Assembly: GCF_002797595.1 (NCBI RefSeq)
Contig: NZ_PGFE01000002.1
Location: 1-64,000 of the forward strand
Reading direction: 5' to 3'
DNA length: 64,000 nucleotides
Origin: Sediminihabitans luteus
Lineage (GTDB): Bacteria; Actinomycetota; Actinomycetes; Actinomycetales; Cellulomonadaceae
Shown here piece by piece: positions 54,784 through 63,497 of this stretch; within the stretch, counting starts at the first letter, position 1, and every line of letters starts with the position of its first letter. The position numbers were made by a program, and so were the translations under genes. The notes beneath the pieces were generated by a model. The model was not told where the DNA came from. It was given only the letters and a program-made list of their open reading frames with translations, and ran no database searches.

Positions 54784-54856
54784 GCCCCCATCGTCTAGCG
54801 GCCTAGGACGCCGCCCTCTCACGGCGGTAACACGGGTTCAAATCCCGTTGGGGGTA
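54784..54856 (+). tRNA. tRNA-Glu (anticodon CTC), second copy
   Basis: Identical over all 73 bases to the copy at 54647, with unrelated flanks. A tandem duplication with an offset of 137 bases. Both copies read GAG, the dominant Glu codon in this genome. Confidence 0.93.
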
Positions 54857-54876
54857 CGTACGCCGCACGCGCGGCA

Positions 54877-54910
54877 CGAAGGCCCGGCACCCGAAGGTGC
54901 CGGGCCTTCG
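54877..54910 (+). terminator. Terminator of the tRNA cluster
   Basis: CGAAGGCCCGGCACC pairs with GGTGCCGGGCCTTCG, a perfect 15-bp stem with a CGAA loop, 20 bases after the second tRNA-Glu. Confidence 0.85.
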
Positions 54911-55008
54911 TCGTACCCGGCTCAAGCTGCCTCGACGTCGTCCCCGGCTCTCGCTGCCTCGACTCCCGACTCCCGGTGCCCAGTGCCTGGCTCTCGGTGC
55001 TCGTCACC

Positions 55009-55172
55009 GCAGCTCCACCGCCGACCGCGCCATCTGTCGCAACCCGCCGCCGACCGCGCGATCTGTAACGGATTTCCGGCCGAAACCGTGACAGATGACG
55101 CGGTCGGCGGTGGGGCACCGGCTGCCGACGGTGGGGCACCGGCGCTCGGCGGCGGGCCGGCGGTGGAGCTGC
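55009..55172. repeat. Palindromic intergenic repeat element, copy A
   Basis: Outer arms of 15 bp (55009-55023 with 55158-55172) match perfectly. Inner arms of 24 bp (55015-55038 with 55090-55113) differ at one base. A further direct copy of the arm lies at 55047-55066. The shared core is GCCGACCGCG.CATCTGT. A related element lies at 62045-62112. It sits between the tRNA cluster and the PH-domain gene. Confidence 0.75.
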
Positions 55173-55188
55173 GGGCGCGGCGGCCGCG

Positions 55189-56094
55189 CTACGGCCGGGG
55201 GTCCTCGCCCAGGTGCACGTAGGTCGAGCGGGACTCGGACGACGTGTCCCAGCCCCGCGCGTCGTCGTCCGCGGTCACGGGCTGGGTCGCGGGCGAGCCG
55301 ACGTGGCGCCCGGGGCGCGGCGGAGCGGGCGGGGTGGCGGACGCCGGCCGGTGGACGGGTCCGTGCGGGACCGGGGCGGTCGGCTCGCGGCGTCCGACGC
55401 GTGTGCCGCCGGTGCGTCCGGGCACGACGACCGGCTCGGGGCCGACGGGCACGGGGCGCACGGTCGGTGCTCCCGGGGTGGACGCCCGGCCGCGGCCGCC
55501 GGGGCCCGGGGGGTCTCGGGGCTCGTCGCGGTCCGACGGGCCCTCGTCCTCGTCGTCGGGGGCGTCGTCCTTGCGCGATCCGCCGGGGTTGAAGAGCGTG
55601 TCGCACAGGAGTTGGTAGGTCGCGTCGGGGGCGCGCACGTAGTCGATCTGGCGCAGCGCCTGGTCCTGCCCGGCGGACTCGAGCAGGAACTGCCCGTAGC
55701 CGAGCACTCGCCCGAGGATCGAGCGCGAGTAGTTCATGTCGGTGACCTTGCCGAGCGGCATCATCGCGACCTTGTGCGTGATGAGGCCGAACACGAGCAG
55801 CAGGCGCTTGTCGGTCGCGACGAACCACTCGGTGCGCCACTCGAAGATCCGCCACACCCAGTGCAGCACGAGCGCGAGCCACAGGAACCAGATGACGTCG
55901 CCCTGCCCGCCCGTCGGCCCGCTGAGCGCGGTCGCGGCGAGGCCGACGACGACGAACGAGACCGCGACGAGCGCGGTCTCTGGGAGGATCACGGCCCAGT
56001 GCCGACGCGTGGCGACCACCACGCGCTCGTTGGGCAGGATGTAGCGCGTGAGGATGCGACGGTGCAGCCGGACGTTCTCGGCGGTCTCGGGCAC
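55189..56094 (-). CDS. PH domain (bPH2/YdbS-like) membrane protein
   Basis: A 301-residue protein. Two membrane segments (about residues 35-57 and 65-82) precede a bacterial PH domain, EWFVATDKRLLLVFGLITHKVAMMPLGKVTD near residues 88-118. The last 130 residues are Pro-, Gly- and Asp-rich and disordered. The YdbS-like group is linked to membrane or stress functions, not defined further. The next gene upstream encodes a 55-residue membrane peptide on the same strand. Confidence 0.75.
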   Translation of the reverse strand: MPETAENVRLHRRILTRYILPNERVVVATRRHWAVILPETALVAVSFVVVGLAATALSGPTGGQGDVIWFLWLALVLHWVWRIFEWRTEWFVATDKRLLLVFGLITHKVAMMPLGKVTDMNYSRSILGRVLGYGQFLLESAGQDQALRQIDYVRAPDATYQLLCDTLFNPGGSRKDDAPDDEDEGPSDRDEPRDPPGPGGRGRASTPGAPTVRPVPVGPEPVVVPGRTGGTRVGRREPTAPVPHGPVHRPASATPPAPPRPGRHVGSPATQPVTADDDARGWDTSSESRSTYVHLGEDPRP

Positions 56095-56114
56095 GATCGC
56101 TCAGCCCCCTCGGC

Positions 56115-56282
56115 TCAGCTGATGAGGGTCTGGAAGAACGTACCGATGCTCGCGAACGCCATCGCGATGACGTCCCAGATGCCCTTGATGACACCTGCGG
56201 ACTTGTCCGGGCTCTTGACGACGGCGTAGACGAGGAAGCCGATCACGATCCACGTCAGGGCCAAGCGGGCCTTGGGAGGCAT
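56115..56282 (-). CDS. Small single-helix membrane protein
   Basis: A 55-residue protein starting at ATG 56282, with GAGGAG about eight bases upstream. One hydrophobic helix (LALTWIVIGFLVYAVV) is followed by a lysine patch and an amphipathic end. It lies 20 bases before the PH-domain gene on the same strand and is probably cotranscribed. Function unknown. Confidence 0.6.
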   Translation of the reverse strand: MPPKARLALTWIVIGFLVYAVVKSPDKSAGVIKGIWDVIAMAFASIGTFFQTLIS

Positions 56283-56399
56283 GTGAGCTCCTCGCTCGGG
56301 GGTAGGTGCGCGCTGGAAGTGTACCCATCCGGGTGCATCGTCACGCTGCACCGTTTCCGGCGATTCGGGGACCTGCGTCCCGCATGCCCGAGGGCCGGC

Positions 56400-57119
56400 T
56401 CACTCGCCCGAGCGGCGCAGCACCTCGGTCAGGCGGTTCGCGGCGGCGACCAGGCTGCCCGAGTGCAGGCGGCCGGGCTGGCGAGTGAGTCGCTCGACGG
56501 GGCCCGAGATCGACACGGCAGCCACGACGCGACCCGAGGGGCCGCGCACGGGCGCCGAGACCGAGGCCACCCCGAGCTCGCGCTCGCCGACGGACTGGGC
56601 CCAGCCGCGACGTCGGACGCCCGAGAGGATCGTCGCGGTGAACTTCGCCTCGCGCAGGCCGCGGTGCAGGCGGTCCGGCTCCTCCCACGCGAGCAGGATC
56701 TGTGCGGCCGAGCCGGCGTGCATCGTGAGCGTCGCCCCCACGGGGATCGAGTCGCGCAGGCCGACCGGGCGCTCGGCCGCGGCGACGCAGATGCGGTGGT
56801 CGCCCTGGCGGCGGTACAGCTGGGCGCTCTCGCCCGTGTGGTCGCGCAGGGCCATGAGCACGGGGTTCGCGGCGGCGAGGAGGCGGTCCTCGCCCGCGGC
56901 CGTGGCGAGCTCGTTGAGGCGCGGGCCGAGCACGAACCGGCCCTGCATGTCGCGGGCCACCATGCGGTGGTGCTCGAGCGCGACGGCGAGGCGGTGGGCG
57001 GTCGGTCGGGCCAGTCCCGTGGAGGTCACGAGCTGTGCGAGGGTCGCGGGGCCGGACTCGAGGGCGCCCAGGACGGACGCCGCCTTGTCCAGCACGCCGA
57101 CTCCGCTAGTATTGTCCAT
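56400..57119 (-). CDS. ltbR: IclR family regulator, LtbR/NdgR type
   Basis: A 239-residue regulator with an N-terminal IclR winged helix (residues 8-60, LAQLVTSTGLARPTAHRLAVALE) and an effector domain. It is divergent from leuCD, the conserved setting of LtbR in Corynebacterium and NdgR in Streptomyces, which repress leucine (and tryptophan) genes and control nitrogen and quorum-linked traits. The 131-base gap to leuC should hold the shared operators. Confidence 0.88.
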   Translation of the reverse strand: MDNTSGVGVLDKAASVLGALESGPATLAQLVTSTGLARPTAHRLAVALEHHRMVARDMQGRFVLGPRLNELATAAGEDRLLAAANPVLMALRDHTGESAQLYRRQGDHRICVAAAERPVGLRDSIPVGATLTMHAGSAAQILLAWEEPDRLHRGLREAKFTATILSGVRRRGWAQSVGERELGVASVSAPVRGPSGRVVAAVSISGPVERLTRQPGRLHSGSLVAAANRLTEVLRRSGE

Positions 57120-57250
57120 AGGTCGATATTGGCGTCTCGACTCGTGAGATGCAAGTCCGGGACGCTGCGAGTTTCGACCCTCACGAGCTTTGCGTACTGC
57201 GAAGGGCTAGATCTCGCGGATCGCGGCGACATCTGCAAGGAAGGAACATC
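57120..57250. promoter_or_regulatory. ltbR-leuC divergent control region
   Basis: This 131-base gap is the AT-richest non-accessory stretch of the right half, with ATATTGGCG and CATAGGTCGATATT near 57117-57135 as candidate promoter or operator sequence. No Ile/Leu/Val-rich leader peptide is visible, so leuCD is probably controlled by LtbR and not by attenuation. Confidence 0.5.
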
Positions 57251-58732
57251 ATGGCCGGGACGCTGGCGGAGAAGGTCTGGGACGCGCACCTCGTACGACA
57301 GGGGAGCGACGGTGCACCGGACCTGCTCTACATCGACCTCCACCTCATCCACGAGGTCACGAGCCCCCAGGCCTTCGAGGGCCTGCGCCTCGCCGGGCGC
57401 CGGCTGCGTCGTCCCGACCTGACGATCGCGACCGAGGACCACAACACCCCGACGCTGGACATCGACCAGCCGATCGCGGACCTCACGAGCCGCACGCAGA
57501 TCGACACGCTGCGCGCCAACGCCGCCGAGTTCGGCGTGCGCATCCACTCGCTCGGCGACGCCGACCAGGGGATCGTGCACCAGGTCGGGCCGCAGCTCGG
57601 CCTCACGATGCCCGGCCTGACCGTGGTCTGCGGCGACTCGCACACCTCGACGCACGGCGCGTTCGGCGCGCTCGCGTTCGGCATCGGCACGTCCGAGGTC
57701 GAGCACGTCATGGCCACGCAGACCCTGCCGCTCGCACCCTTCAAGACCATGGCGATCACCGTCAACGGCGACCTGCCCCCGGGCGCGACGTCCAAGGACA
57801 TCATCCTCGCGATCATCGCGAAGATCGGCACCGGCGGCGGCCAGGGCTACGTGCTCGAGTACCGCGGCGAGGCGATCCGCAAGCTCTCGATGGAAGCCCG
57901 CATGACGATCTGCAACATGTCGATCGAGGCGGGTGCGCGCGCGGGCATGATCGCCCCCGACGAGACCACGTTCGAGTACCTCAAGGGCCGCCCGCACGCG
58001 CCCGAGGGCGCCGACTGGGACGCCGCGGTCGAGTACTGGCGCACGCTGCGCACCGACGACGACGCGACGTTCGACACCGAGGTCGTGCTCGAGGCCTCCG
58101 ACCTCGAGCCGTTCGTGACCTGGGGCACCAACCCCGGCCAGGGCCTGCCGATCTCGGCGAACGTCCCCGTGCCCGCCGAGATCGCCGACGAGAACGAGCG
58201 CGTCGCGGCCGAGAACGCGATCGCCTACATGGGCCTGACGCCCGGCGCGCCGCTGCGCGACCTCGCGATCGACACCGTGTTCATCGGCTCGTGCACCAAC
58301 GGGCGCATCGAGGACCTGCGCTCGGTCGCCAAGGTCGTGCAGGGCAAGAAGAAGGCCGACTCGCTGCGCGTGCTCGTCGTGCCGGCGTCCGCCCGCGTGC
58401 GCCTGCAGGCCGAGGCCGAGGGGCTCGACCAGATCTTCCTCGACTTCGGTGCCGAGTGGCGCAACGCCGGCTGCTCGATGTGCCTCGGCATGAACCCCGA
58501 CCAGCTCGCGCCGGGGGAGCGCTCGGCGTCGACGTCGAACCGCAACTTCGAGGGCCGTCAGGGCAAGGGCGGGCGCACGCACCTCGTGTCGCCGCTCGTC
58601 GCCGCCGCGACCGCGATCCGCGGCACGCTCTCGTCCCTCGCGGACCTCGACCTGCCCGCCGACGTCGACATCACGTCGTTCGACGGCACGCCGCTCGCCC
58701 CGCTCGACCCCGCGGCCCTCGTCCAGGTCTGA
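57251..58732 (+). CDS. leuC: 3-isopropylmalate dehydratase large subunit
   Basis: A 493-residue aconitase-family subunit. Its Fe-S cysteines are visible in [14 protein letters not shown] near residue 344 and [13 protein letters not shown] near 405. [32 protein letters not shown] near 135 is intact. It isomerises 2-isopropylmalate; the same complex acts on citramalate in the pathway fed by CimA. AAGGAAGGAAC precedes the ATG at 57251. It is followed by leuD with 30 bases between. Confidence 0.96.
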   Translation: MAGTLAEKVWDAHLVRQGSDGAPDLLYIDLHLIHEVTSPQAFEGLRLAGRRLRRPDLTIATEDHNTPTLDIDQPIADLTSRTQIDTLRANAAEFGVRIHSLGDADQGIVHQVGPQLGLTMPGLTVVCGDSHTSTHGAFGALAFGIGTSEVEHVMATQTLPLAPFKTMAITVNGDLPPGATSKDIILAIIAKIGTGGGQGYVLEYRGEAIRKLSMEARMTICNMSIEAGARAGMIAPDETTFEYLKGRPHAPEGADWDAAVEYWRTLRTDDDATFDTEVVLEASDLEPFVTWGTNPGQGLPISANVPVPAEIADENERVAAENAIAYMGLTPGAPLRDLAIDTVFIGSCTNGRIEDLRSVAKVVQGKKKADSLRVLVVPASARVRLQAEAEGLDQIFLDFGAEWRNAGCSMCLGMNPDQLAPGERSASTSNRNFEGRQGKGGRTHLVSPLVAAATAIRGTLSSLADLDLPADVDITSFDGTPLAPLDPAALVQV

Positions 58733-58762
58733 GCCGACCCCCACACGTACTGGAGCATCACC

Positions 58763-59401
58763 ATGGAGAAGTTCACCACCCACACCGGGGTCGGCGTGCC
58801 GCTGCGCCGCAGCAACGTCGACACCGACCAGATCATCCCCGCGGTCTACCTCAAGCGCGTGACGCGCACCGGGTTCGAGGACGCGCTCTTCGCGGCCTGG
58901 CGCGGTGACGAGTCGTTCGTGCTCAACCAGCCCGCCTACTCGTCGGGCTCGGTGCTCGTCGCGGGCCCCGACTTCGGCACCGGCTCCTCGCGCGAGCACG
59001 CCGTGTGGGCGCTCAAGGACTACGGCTTCAAGGTCGTCCTCGCGTCGCGCTTCGCCGACATCTTCCGCGGCAACTCGGGCAAGCAGGGTCTGCTCGCCGG
59101 GATCGTCGCGCAGGAGGACGTCGAGCTGCTGTGGAAGGTCCTCGAGACCCGCCCCGGCACCGAGGTGACGGTCGACCTCGTCGAGCGCACCGCGACCGCC
59201 GACGACGTGACCGTGCGCTTCCAGGTCGACGACTACACGCGCTGGCGCCTCATGGAGGGCCTCGACGACATCGGCCTCACGCTGCAGCACGAGGCCGACA
59301 TCTCGGAGTTCGAGGCCAACCGTGCCTCGTGGCGCCCGAAGACGCTGCCGGCCAAGCACCTGCCGCCCGTCGAGATCGAGGCGGCGCGCCCCGTCGTCTG
59401 A
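58763..59401 (+). CDS. leuD: 3-isopropylmalate dehydratase small subunit
   Basis: A 212-residue swivel-domain partner of LeuC. It shows [24 protein letters not shown] at the start and [25 protein letters not shown] near residue 68, which complete the active site. Same operon as leuC. A terminator hairpin follows. Confidence 0.96.
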   Translation: MEKFTTHTGVGVPLRRSNVDTDQIIPAVYLKRVTRTGFEDALFAAWRGDESFVLNQPAYSSGSVLVAGPDFGTGSSREHAVWALKDYGFKVVLASRFADIFRGNSGKQGLLAGIVAQEDVELLWKVLETRPGTEVTVDLVERTATADDVTVRFQVDDYTRWRLMEGLDDIGLTLQHEADISEFEANRASWRPKTLPAKHLPPVEIEAARPVV

Positions 59402-59414
59402 CGCCGCACCCGCC

Positions 59415-59445
59415 ACGGCCCGTCCCCTCCCCGGGGGCGGGCCGT
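59415..59445 (+). terminator. leuCD terminator
   Basis: ACGGCCCGTCCCC pairs with GGGGGCGGGCCGT over 13 positions with one wobble, around a five-base loop, 14 bases after the leuD stop. Confidence 0.75.
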
Positions 59446-59500
59446 CGTGCGTCCCGGGCGCGGGTTCCCGCACGTGCGCGGTGCGCGTACCCTGGGCGCC

Positions 59501-60124
59501 GTGGAGACGACGACCGCCGTGCGCCTGGTGCGCACCGCCCTGGTCTCCTCCGTCGTCCTCGCGTCCGGCGCGGGCGCGCACGTGCTCGCCGGCGGCATGC
59601 TGCCGGGCCTGCTCGCGATGGCGGCCCTGACGAGCCTCACGCTCGCGGTCGCCGCGCTGGTCGCCCGCCTCCCGCTCCACGTCGGCGTGGTGGTCCCGGC
59701 CATGGCGGGCATGCAGCTTGCCCTGCACCGGGGGTTCGAGGCGCTCGCGATGCCCGCGCCCGTGCCCGTCGCCGCCGAGCGCGTGCACCACCTCACGGAC
59801 GCGCAGGTCGCGGCCCAGGTGGGTGCGCTCGGCGACGCGCAGGCCGCGTCGGGGATGCACACGAGCGCCTGGATGCTCGCGGCGCACGTCGGCGCGACCG
59901 TGGTCGCCGCGGTCGTCATCGCCCGCGGTGACGCCGCCGCGCGGGCCGCCCTGCAGTGGCTCGCGGGGCTCGTGCGCGCCGCGATCGCCGTCTGGTCCGT
60001 GGCGGCCGTGCGCAGCGCGCGCACGGTCGTGTCCTGCATCGTCTCCCGGGTGCGCGCGAGTGCCGGCGTGCTCTCGTGCGCGGCCCCGCGCGGTCCGCCG
60101 GTCGCGGCTCCGGCCGCCGCCTGA
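59501..60124 (+). CDS. Small integral membrane protein next to a copper chaperone
   Basis: A 207-residue protein starting at GTG 59501, with four to five hydrophobic segments, including VVLASGAGAHVLAGGMLPGLLAM and HVGVVVPAMAGMQLALHRGF. Several His and Met residues lie at segment edges (HRGFEALAMP, AASGMHTSAWMLAAH), which would suit a metal-related role. I do not recognise the family. It is followed by a PCu(A)C chaperone and a DyP peroxidase. Confidence 0.6.
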   Translation: METTTAVRLVRTALVSSVVLASGAGAHVLAGGMLPGLLAMAALTSLTLAVAALVARLPLHVGVVVPAMAGMQLALHRGFEALAMPAPVPVAAERVHHLTDAQVAAQVGALGDAQAASGMHTSAWMLAAHVGATVVAAVVIARGDAAARAALQWLAGLVRAAIAVWSVAAVRSARTVVSCIVSRVRASAGVLSCAAPRGPPVAAPAAA

Positions 60125-60215
60125 CCCGACCCACCCGTCCGGTCCCGCGGTCGCCCCGACCTGCCGTGGCGGCGTCCGCCCCCGCGGCTCCTCGCGCACC
60201 CTGGAGACGACTTCC

Positions 60216-60821
60216 GTGAACACCCAGCACACCCCTGCCCGCACGTCCGCCGTCCGCCGCTCCGCCGCGGCCGTGGCCGCGCTCGGGCTGGTCGCGACCC
60301 TCGCCGCGTGCGGCGCGGACGCCGACGCGGCGACCGGCGGCGACGAGGCCGCGTCGCTGAGCATCGCCGACACGTGGGTCAAGGCGACCGACGAGGGCAT
60401 GACCGCGGCGTTCGGCGTCGTGACGAACGACTCCGACGAGGACGTCACGATCGTCTCGGCGACGACCGACGCGAGCCCGACCGCCGAGCTGCACACCATG
60501 ACCATGGGCGACGACGGCAGCATGACCATGGTCGAGAAGGACGGCGGGTTCGTCGTCCCGTCGGGCGGCACCCTGGCGTTCGAGCCGGGCGGCGACCACA
60601 TCATGATCATGGGCGTGACCGAGCCGATCCTGCCCGGCGACGACGTCGAGGTCACGCTCACGCTCGACGACGGCTCGACGCTCGACTTCGCCGCGGCGGG
60701 GCGCACCTACACGGGGGCGAACGAGACGTACGGCGAGGACGACACGGAGCACGCCGGGCACGACATGGGCGACATGGACATGAGCACCGACGGCGCGACC
60801 GACGCGGGCGACGACCACTGA
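60216..60821 (+). CDS. PCu(A)C copper chaperone lipoprotein
   Basis: A 201-residue exported lipoprotein. The signal peptide ends at a lipobox LAAC (near residue 31). The copper site follows the family pattern: His and Met in ELHTMTMGDDGSM near residue 92, then HIMIMG about 30 residues later. A His/Met-rich tail (EHAGHDMGDMDMS) may bind extra copper. PCu(A)C proteins deliver Cu(I) to cytochrome oxidase. GTG start. The stop overlaps the ATG of the peroxidase by one base. Confidence 0.85.
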   Translation: MNTQHTPARTSAVRRSAAAVAALGLVATLAACGADADAATGGDEAASLSIADTWVKATDEGMTAAFGVVTNDSDEDVTIVSATTDASPTAELHTMTMGDDGSMTMVEKDGGFVVPSGGTLAFEPGGDHIMIMGVTEPILPGDDVEVTLTLDDGSTLDFAAAGRTYTGANETYGEDDTEHAGHDMGDMDMSTDGATDAGDDH

Positions 60822-62041
60822 TGCCGGCCGACGGGACGAGCCGTCGGTCGTTCCTCCAGGGTGGCGCCGCCGTGCTCGGCGGTGCCGCCCTGGCGCTGGG
60901 CGGCCGGGCGGTCGTGGACGCGGCGACCGCCGACCCGGCGGACGCGGCGGCACCGGACGACGCCGCGGGGCGCGCGACCGTCGCGTTCCGCGGGGAGCGG
61001 CAGCCGGGCGTCACGACGCGCCCGCAGGCGTTCGCGGCGTTCGTCGCGCTCGACCTGGTCGACGGGTTCGACCGGGACGCGCTCGTGCGCCTCATGCGGA
61101 TCTGGACGGACGACGCCGAACGGCTCATGGCAGGCACCCCGGGGCTCGCCGACCAGGAGAAGGAGCTCGCGGCCGTGCCCGCACGGCTCACGGTCACGTT
61201 CGGGTACGGCCCGCGGGTCTTCGAGGCCGCCGGGCTCGCGGACCGCGCGCCGGGCTGGCTGCGCCCGCTACCGGCCTTCGGCGTGGACCGCCTCGAGGAC
61301 GCGTGGACGGGCGGAGACCTGGTGCTCCAGGTGTGCGCCGACGACGAGGTCACGGTCTCGCACGCGGTGCGGCTGCTGGTCAAGGACGCGCGGACGTTCA
61401 CGACGGTCCGGTGGGTCCAGCGCGGGTTCCGGCACGCGCCCGGCACCACGCCGTCCGGCACGACCATGCGCAACCTCATGGGCCAGGTCGACGGCACCCG
61501 GAACCCTGACGTGGGCGTCGAGCCCGCCCTCGTGTGGTCGTCGGACGACGCGGGGCCGGCGCACGCGGGCAGCACGTCGATGGTCGTGCGACGGATCGCG
61601 ATGAACCTCGACACCTGGGACGAGCTCGACCGCGACGGCCGCGAGAAGGCGGTCGGGCGCCGCCTCGACACGGGGGCGCCGCTGACCGGCACGCGCGAGC
61701 ACGACGAGCCCGACCTCGACGCGAAGGGTCCCAACGGCCTGACGGTCATCGGGCCGTTCGCGCACATCCGGCGCGCGCGCTCGGAGAACACCGCGGAGCG
61801 GTTCCTGCGCCGCGGGTACAACTACGACGACGCGCCCGCGCCGGGGCGGCTGAGCAACTCGGGACTCGTGTTCACGACCTTCCAACGCGACGTCGACGCC
61901 CAGTTCGTGCCGATCCAGCGTCGGCTCGACGAGCTCGACCTGCTCAACGAGTGGACGACGCCGATCGGCTCGGCGGTCTTCTACGTGCCGGGCGGCGCGC
62001 GGTCGGGGGAGTACGTGGGTCAGCGGCTGCTCGAGGCCTGA
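60821..62041 (+). CDS. Dye-decolorising (DyP) peroxidase, Tat-exported
   Basis: A 406-residue haem peroxidase. The N-terminus has a twin-arginine signal (SRRSFLQGGAAVLGGAAL). The catalytic GXXDG motif is GQVDGTRNP near residue 222, and the haem-ligand histidine lies in GPFAHIRRA near 312. This is the EfeB-like DyP group. It uses peroxide to oxidise dyes, phenols or porphyrins outside the cell; in EfeUOB systems it handles iron, but no EfeU or EfeO lies here. Its ATG overlaps the PCu(A)C stop by one base. Confidence 0.88.
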   Translation: MPADGTSRRSFLQGGAAVLGGAALALGGRAVVDAATADPADAAAPDDAAGRATVAFRGERQPGVTTRPQAFAAFVALDLVDGFDRDALVRLMRIWTDDAERLMAGTPGLADQEKELAAVPARLTVTFGYGPRVFEAAGLADRAPGWLRPLPAFGVDRLEDAWTGGDLVLQVCADDEVTVSHAVRLLVKDARTFTTVRWVQRGFRHAPGTTPSGTTMRNLMGQVDGTRNPDVGVEPALVWSSDDAGPAHAGSTSMVVRRIAMNLDTWDELDRDGREKAVGRRLDTGAPLTGTREHDEPDLDAKGPNGLTVIGPFAHIRRARSENTAERFLRRGYNYDDAPAPGRLSNSGLVFTTFQRDVDAQFVPIQRRLDELDLLNEWTTPIGSAVFYVPGGARSGEYVGQRLLEA

Positions 62042-62044
62042 GGT

Positions 62045-62112
62045 CACCCGCGACCGTGCGATCCGTCACGCCTCCGGCCCCGGAGATGCGACGGATCGCG
62101 CGGTCGCGGGTG
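62045..62112. repeat. Palindromic intergenic repeat element, copy B; possible terminator
   Basis: Arms of 23 bp (62045-62067 with 62090-62112) match at 22 positions and the 22-base spacer folds further through CTCCGG/CCGGAG. It begins four bases after the DyP stop and could end that transcript. The arm core (GACCG.GCGATCCGTC) resembles that of the element at 55009-55172. Confidence 0.7.
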
Positions 62113-62158
62113 GATAATCGACGCTGGCCGCCCCCACCGACGACGATCGAGGTATCCC

Positions 62159-63475
62159 ATGGCTGACGTGCTGTACGTGAACGGCGGGACGCCGTTGTCC
62201 GGGTCCGTGCGGGTGCGGGGCGCGAAGAACTTCGTGTCCAAGGCGATGGTCGCGGCGCTGCTCGGCGAGTCGCCGAGCGTGCTGCGCAACGTGCCGCAGA
62301 TCCGCGACGTCGGCGTGGTCACGGGGCTCCTCGAGCTGCACGGCGTGCGGGTCGACGCGGATGCCGAGGCGGGCACGCTCGTGCTCGACCCGACCGACGT
62401 CGAGTCCGCGCACGTCGCCGACATCGACGCGCACGCCGGGTCGTCGCGCATCCCGATCCTGTTCTGCGGCCCGCTGCTGCACCGGCTCGGCGAGGCGTTC
62501 ATCCCCGACCTCGGCGGGTGCCGGATCGGTGACCGGCCCATCGACTACCACCTGGAGATCCTGCGGCAGTTCGGGGCCGTCGTCGACAAGCGCGAGCAGG
62601 GCATCCACATCCGTGCCCCGCGTCGCCTGCAGGGCACGCGGATCAGCCTGCCCTACCCGTCGGTCGGCGCGACCGAGCAGCTGCTGCTGACCGCGGTGCG
62701 GGCCGAGGGCATCACCGAGCTGCGCAACGCGGCGATCGAGCCCGAGATCATGGACCTCATCGCGGTGCTGCAGAAGATGGGCGCGATCATCTCGGTCGAC
62801 ACCGACCGCGTGATCCGGATCGAGGGCGTGGACCGTCTCGAAGGCTTCAACCACACCGCGCTGAGCGACCGGATCGAGGCCGCGTCGTGGGCGTCGGCCG
62901 CGCTCGCGACGGGCGGCGACGTGCTCGTCGAGGGGGCCACGCAGCCCGAGATGATGACCTTCCTCAACACGTTCCGTAAGGTCGGCGGCGAGTTCGAGGT
63001 GCGCGACGACGGGATCCGCTTCTACCACCCGGGCGGCGACCTGCGCTCGATCGTGCTGGAGACCGACGTGCACCCGGGCTTCATGACGGACTGGCAGCAG
63101 CCCCTCGTCGTGGCGCTCACGCAGGCCACGGGCCTGTCGATCGTGCACGAGACGGTCTACGAGAACCGCTTCGGGTTCACCGAGGCGCTGCGCGGCATGG
63201 GCGCCACGATCCAGGTCTACAAGGAGTGCCTCGGTGGCGGCGAGTGCCGGTTCGGGCAGCGCAACTTCCACCACTCCGCGGTGATCTCCGGTCCGACGCC
63301 GCTCGCCGCGGCCGACATCGAGGTTCCGGACCTGCGTGGCGGGTTCTCGCACCTCATCGCGGCGCTCGCCGCGAAGGGCACGTCGACCGTGCGGGGCATC
63401 GGGCTCATCGACCGCGGGTACGAGCACTTTGGCGACAAGCTGCTCGCCCTGGGTGCCGACGTCTCGCGCGACTGA
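62159..63475 (+). CDS. murA: UDP-N-acetylglucosamine 1-carboxyvinyltransferase
   Basis: A 438-residue EPSP-synthase-like enzyme that makes the first committed step of peptidoglycan synthesis. It begins LYVNGGTPLSGSVRVRGAKNFVSKAM, with the invariant Lys and Asn that bind UDP-GlcNAc. The active-site loop reads LGGCRIGDRPIDYH with the cysteine that fosfomycin modifies; mycobacteria have Asp there. The gene is followed 22 bases later by an acyltransferase gene. Whether a second murA copy exists elsewhere cannot be told from the window. Confidence 0.92.
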   Translation: MADVLYVNGGTPLSGSVRVRGAKNFVSKAMVAALLGESPSVLRNVPQIRDVGVVTGLLELHGVRVDADAEAGTLVLDPTDVESAHVADIDAHAGSSRIPILFCGPLLHRLGEAFIPDLGGCRIGDRPIDYHLEILRQFGAVVDKREQGIHIRAPRRLQGTRISLPYPSVGATEQLLLTAVRAEGITELRNAAIEPEIMDLIAVLQKMGAIISVDTDRVIRIEGVDRLEGFNHTALSDRIEAASWASAALATGGDVLVEGATQPEMMTFLNTFRKVGGEFEVRDDGIRFYHPGGDLRSIVLETDVHPGFMTDWQQPLVVALTQATGLSIVHETVYENRFGFTEALRGMGATIQVYKECLGGGECRFGQRNFHHSAVISGPTPLAAADIEVPDLRGGFSHLIAALAAKGTSTVRGIGLIDRGYEHFGDKLLALGADVSRD

Positions 63476-63497
63476 CGACCCGGTAGTCTGTCTGACC

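Larger units (their letters stand above)
54857..55188. other. Gene-free stretch after the tRNA cluster
   Basis: This 332-base gap holds the tRNA terminator (54877-54910), a run of short imperfect repeats such as GCTGCCTCGAC (54925-54990) and the palindromic element at 55009-55172. No gene is supported. Confidence 0.6.

Noticed and set aside
54647-54856. The second tRNA-Glu as an assembly error
   Set aside because: Sequences between and around the copies are different, so both are genuine positions.
57026-60706. A 1226-codon open frame on the minus strand
   Set aside because: It is antisense to leuC, leuD and the copper genes and has no protein-like composition.
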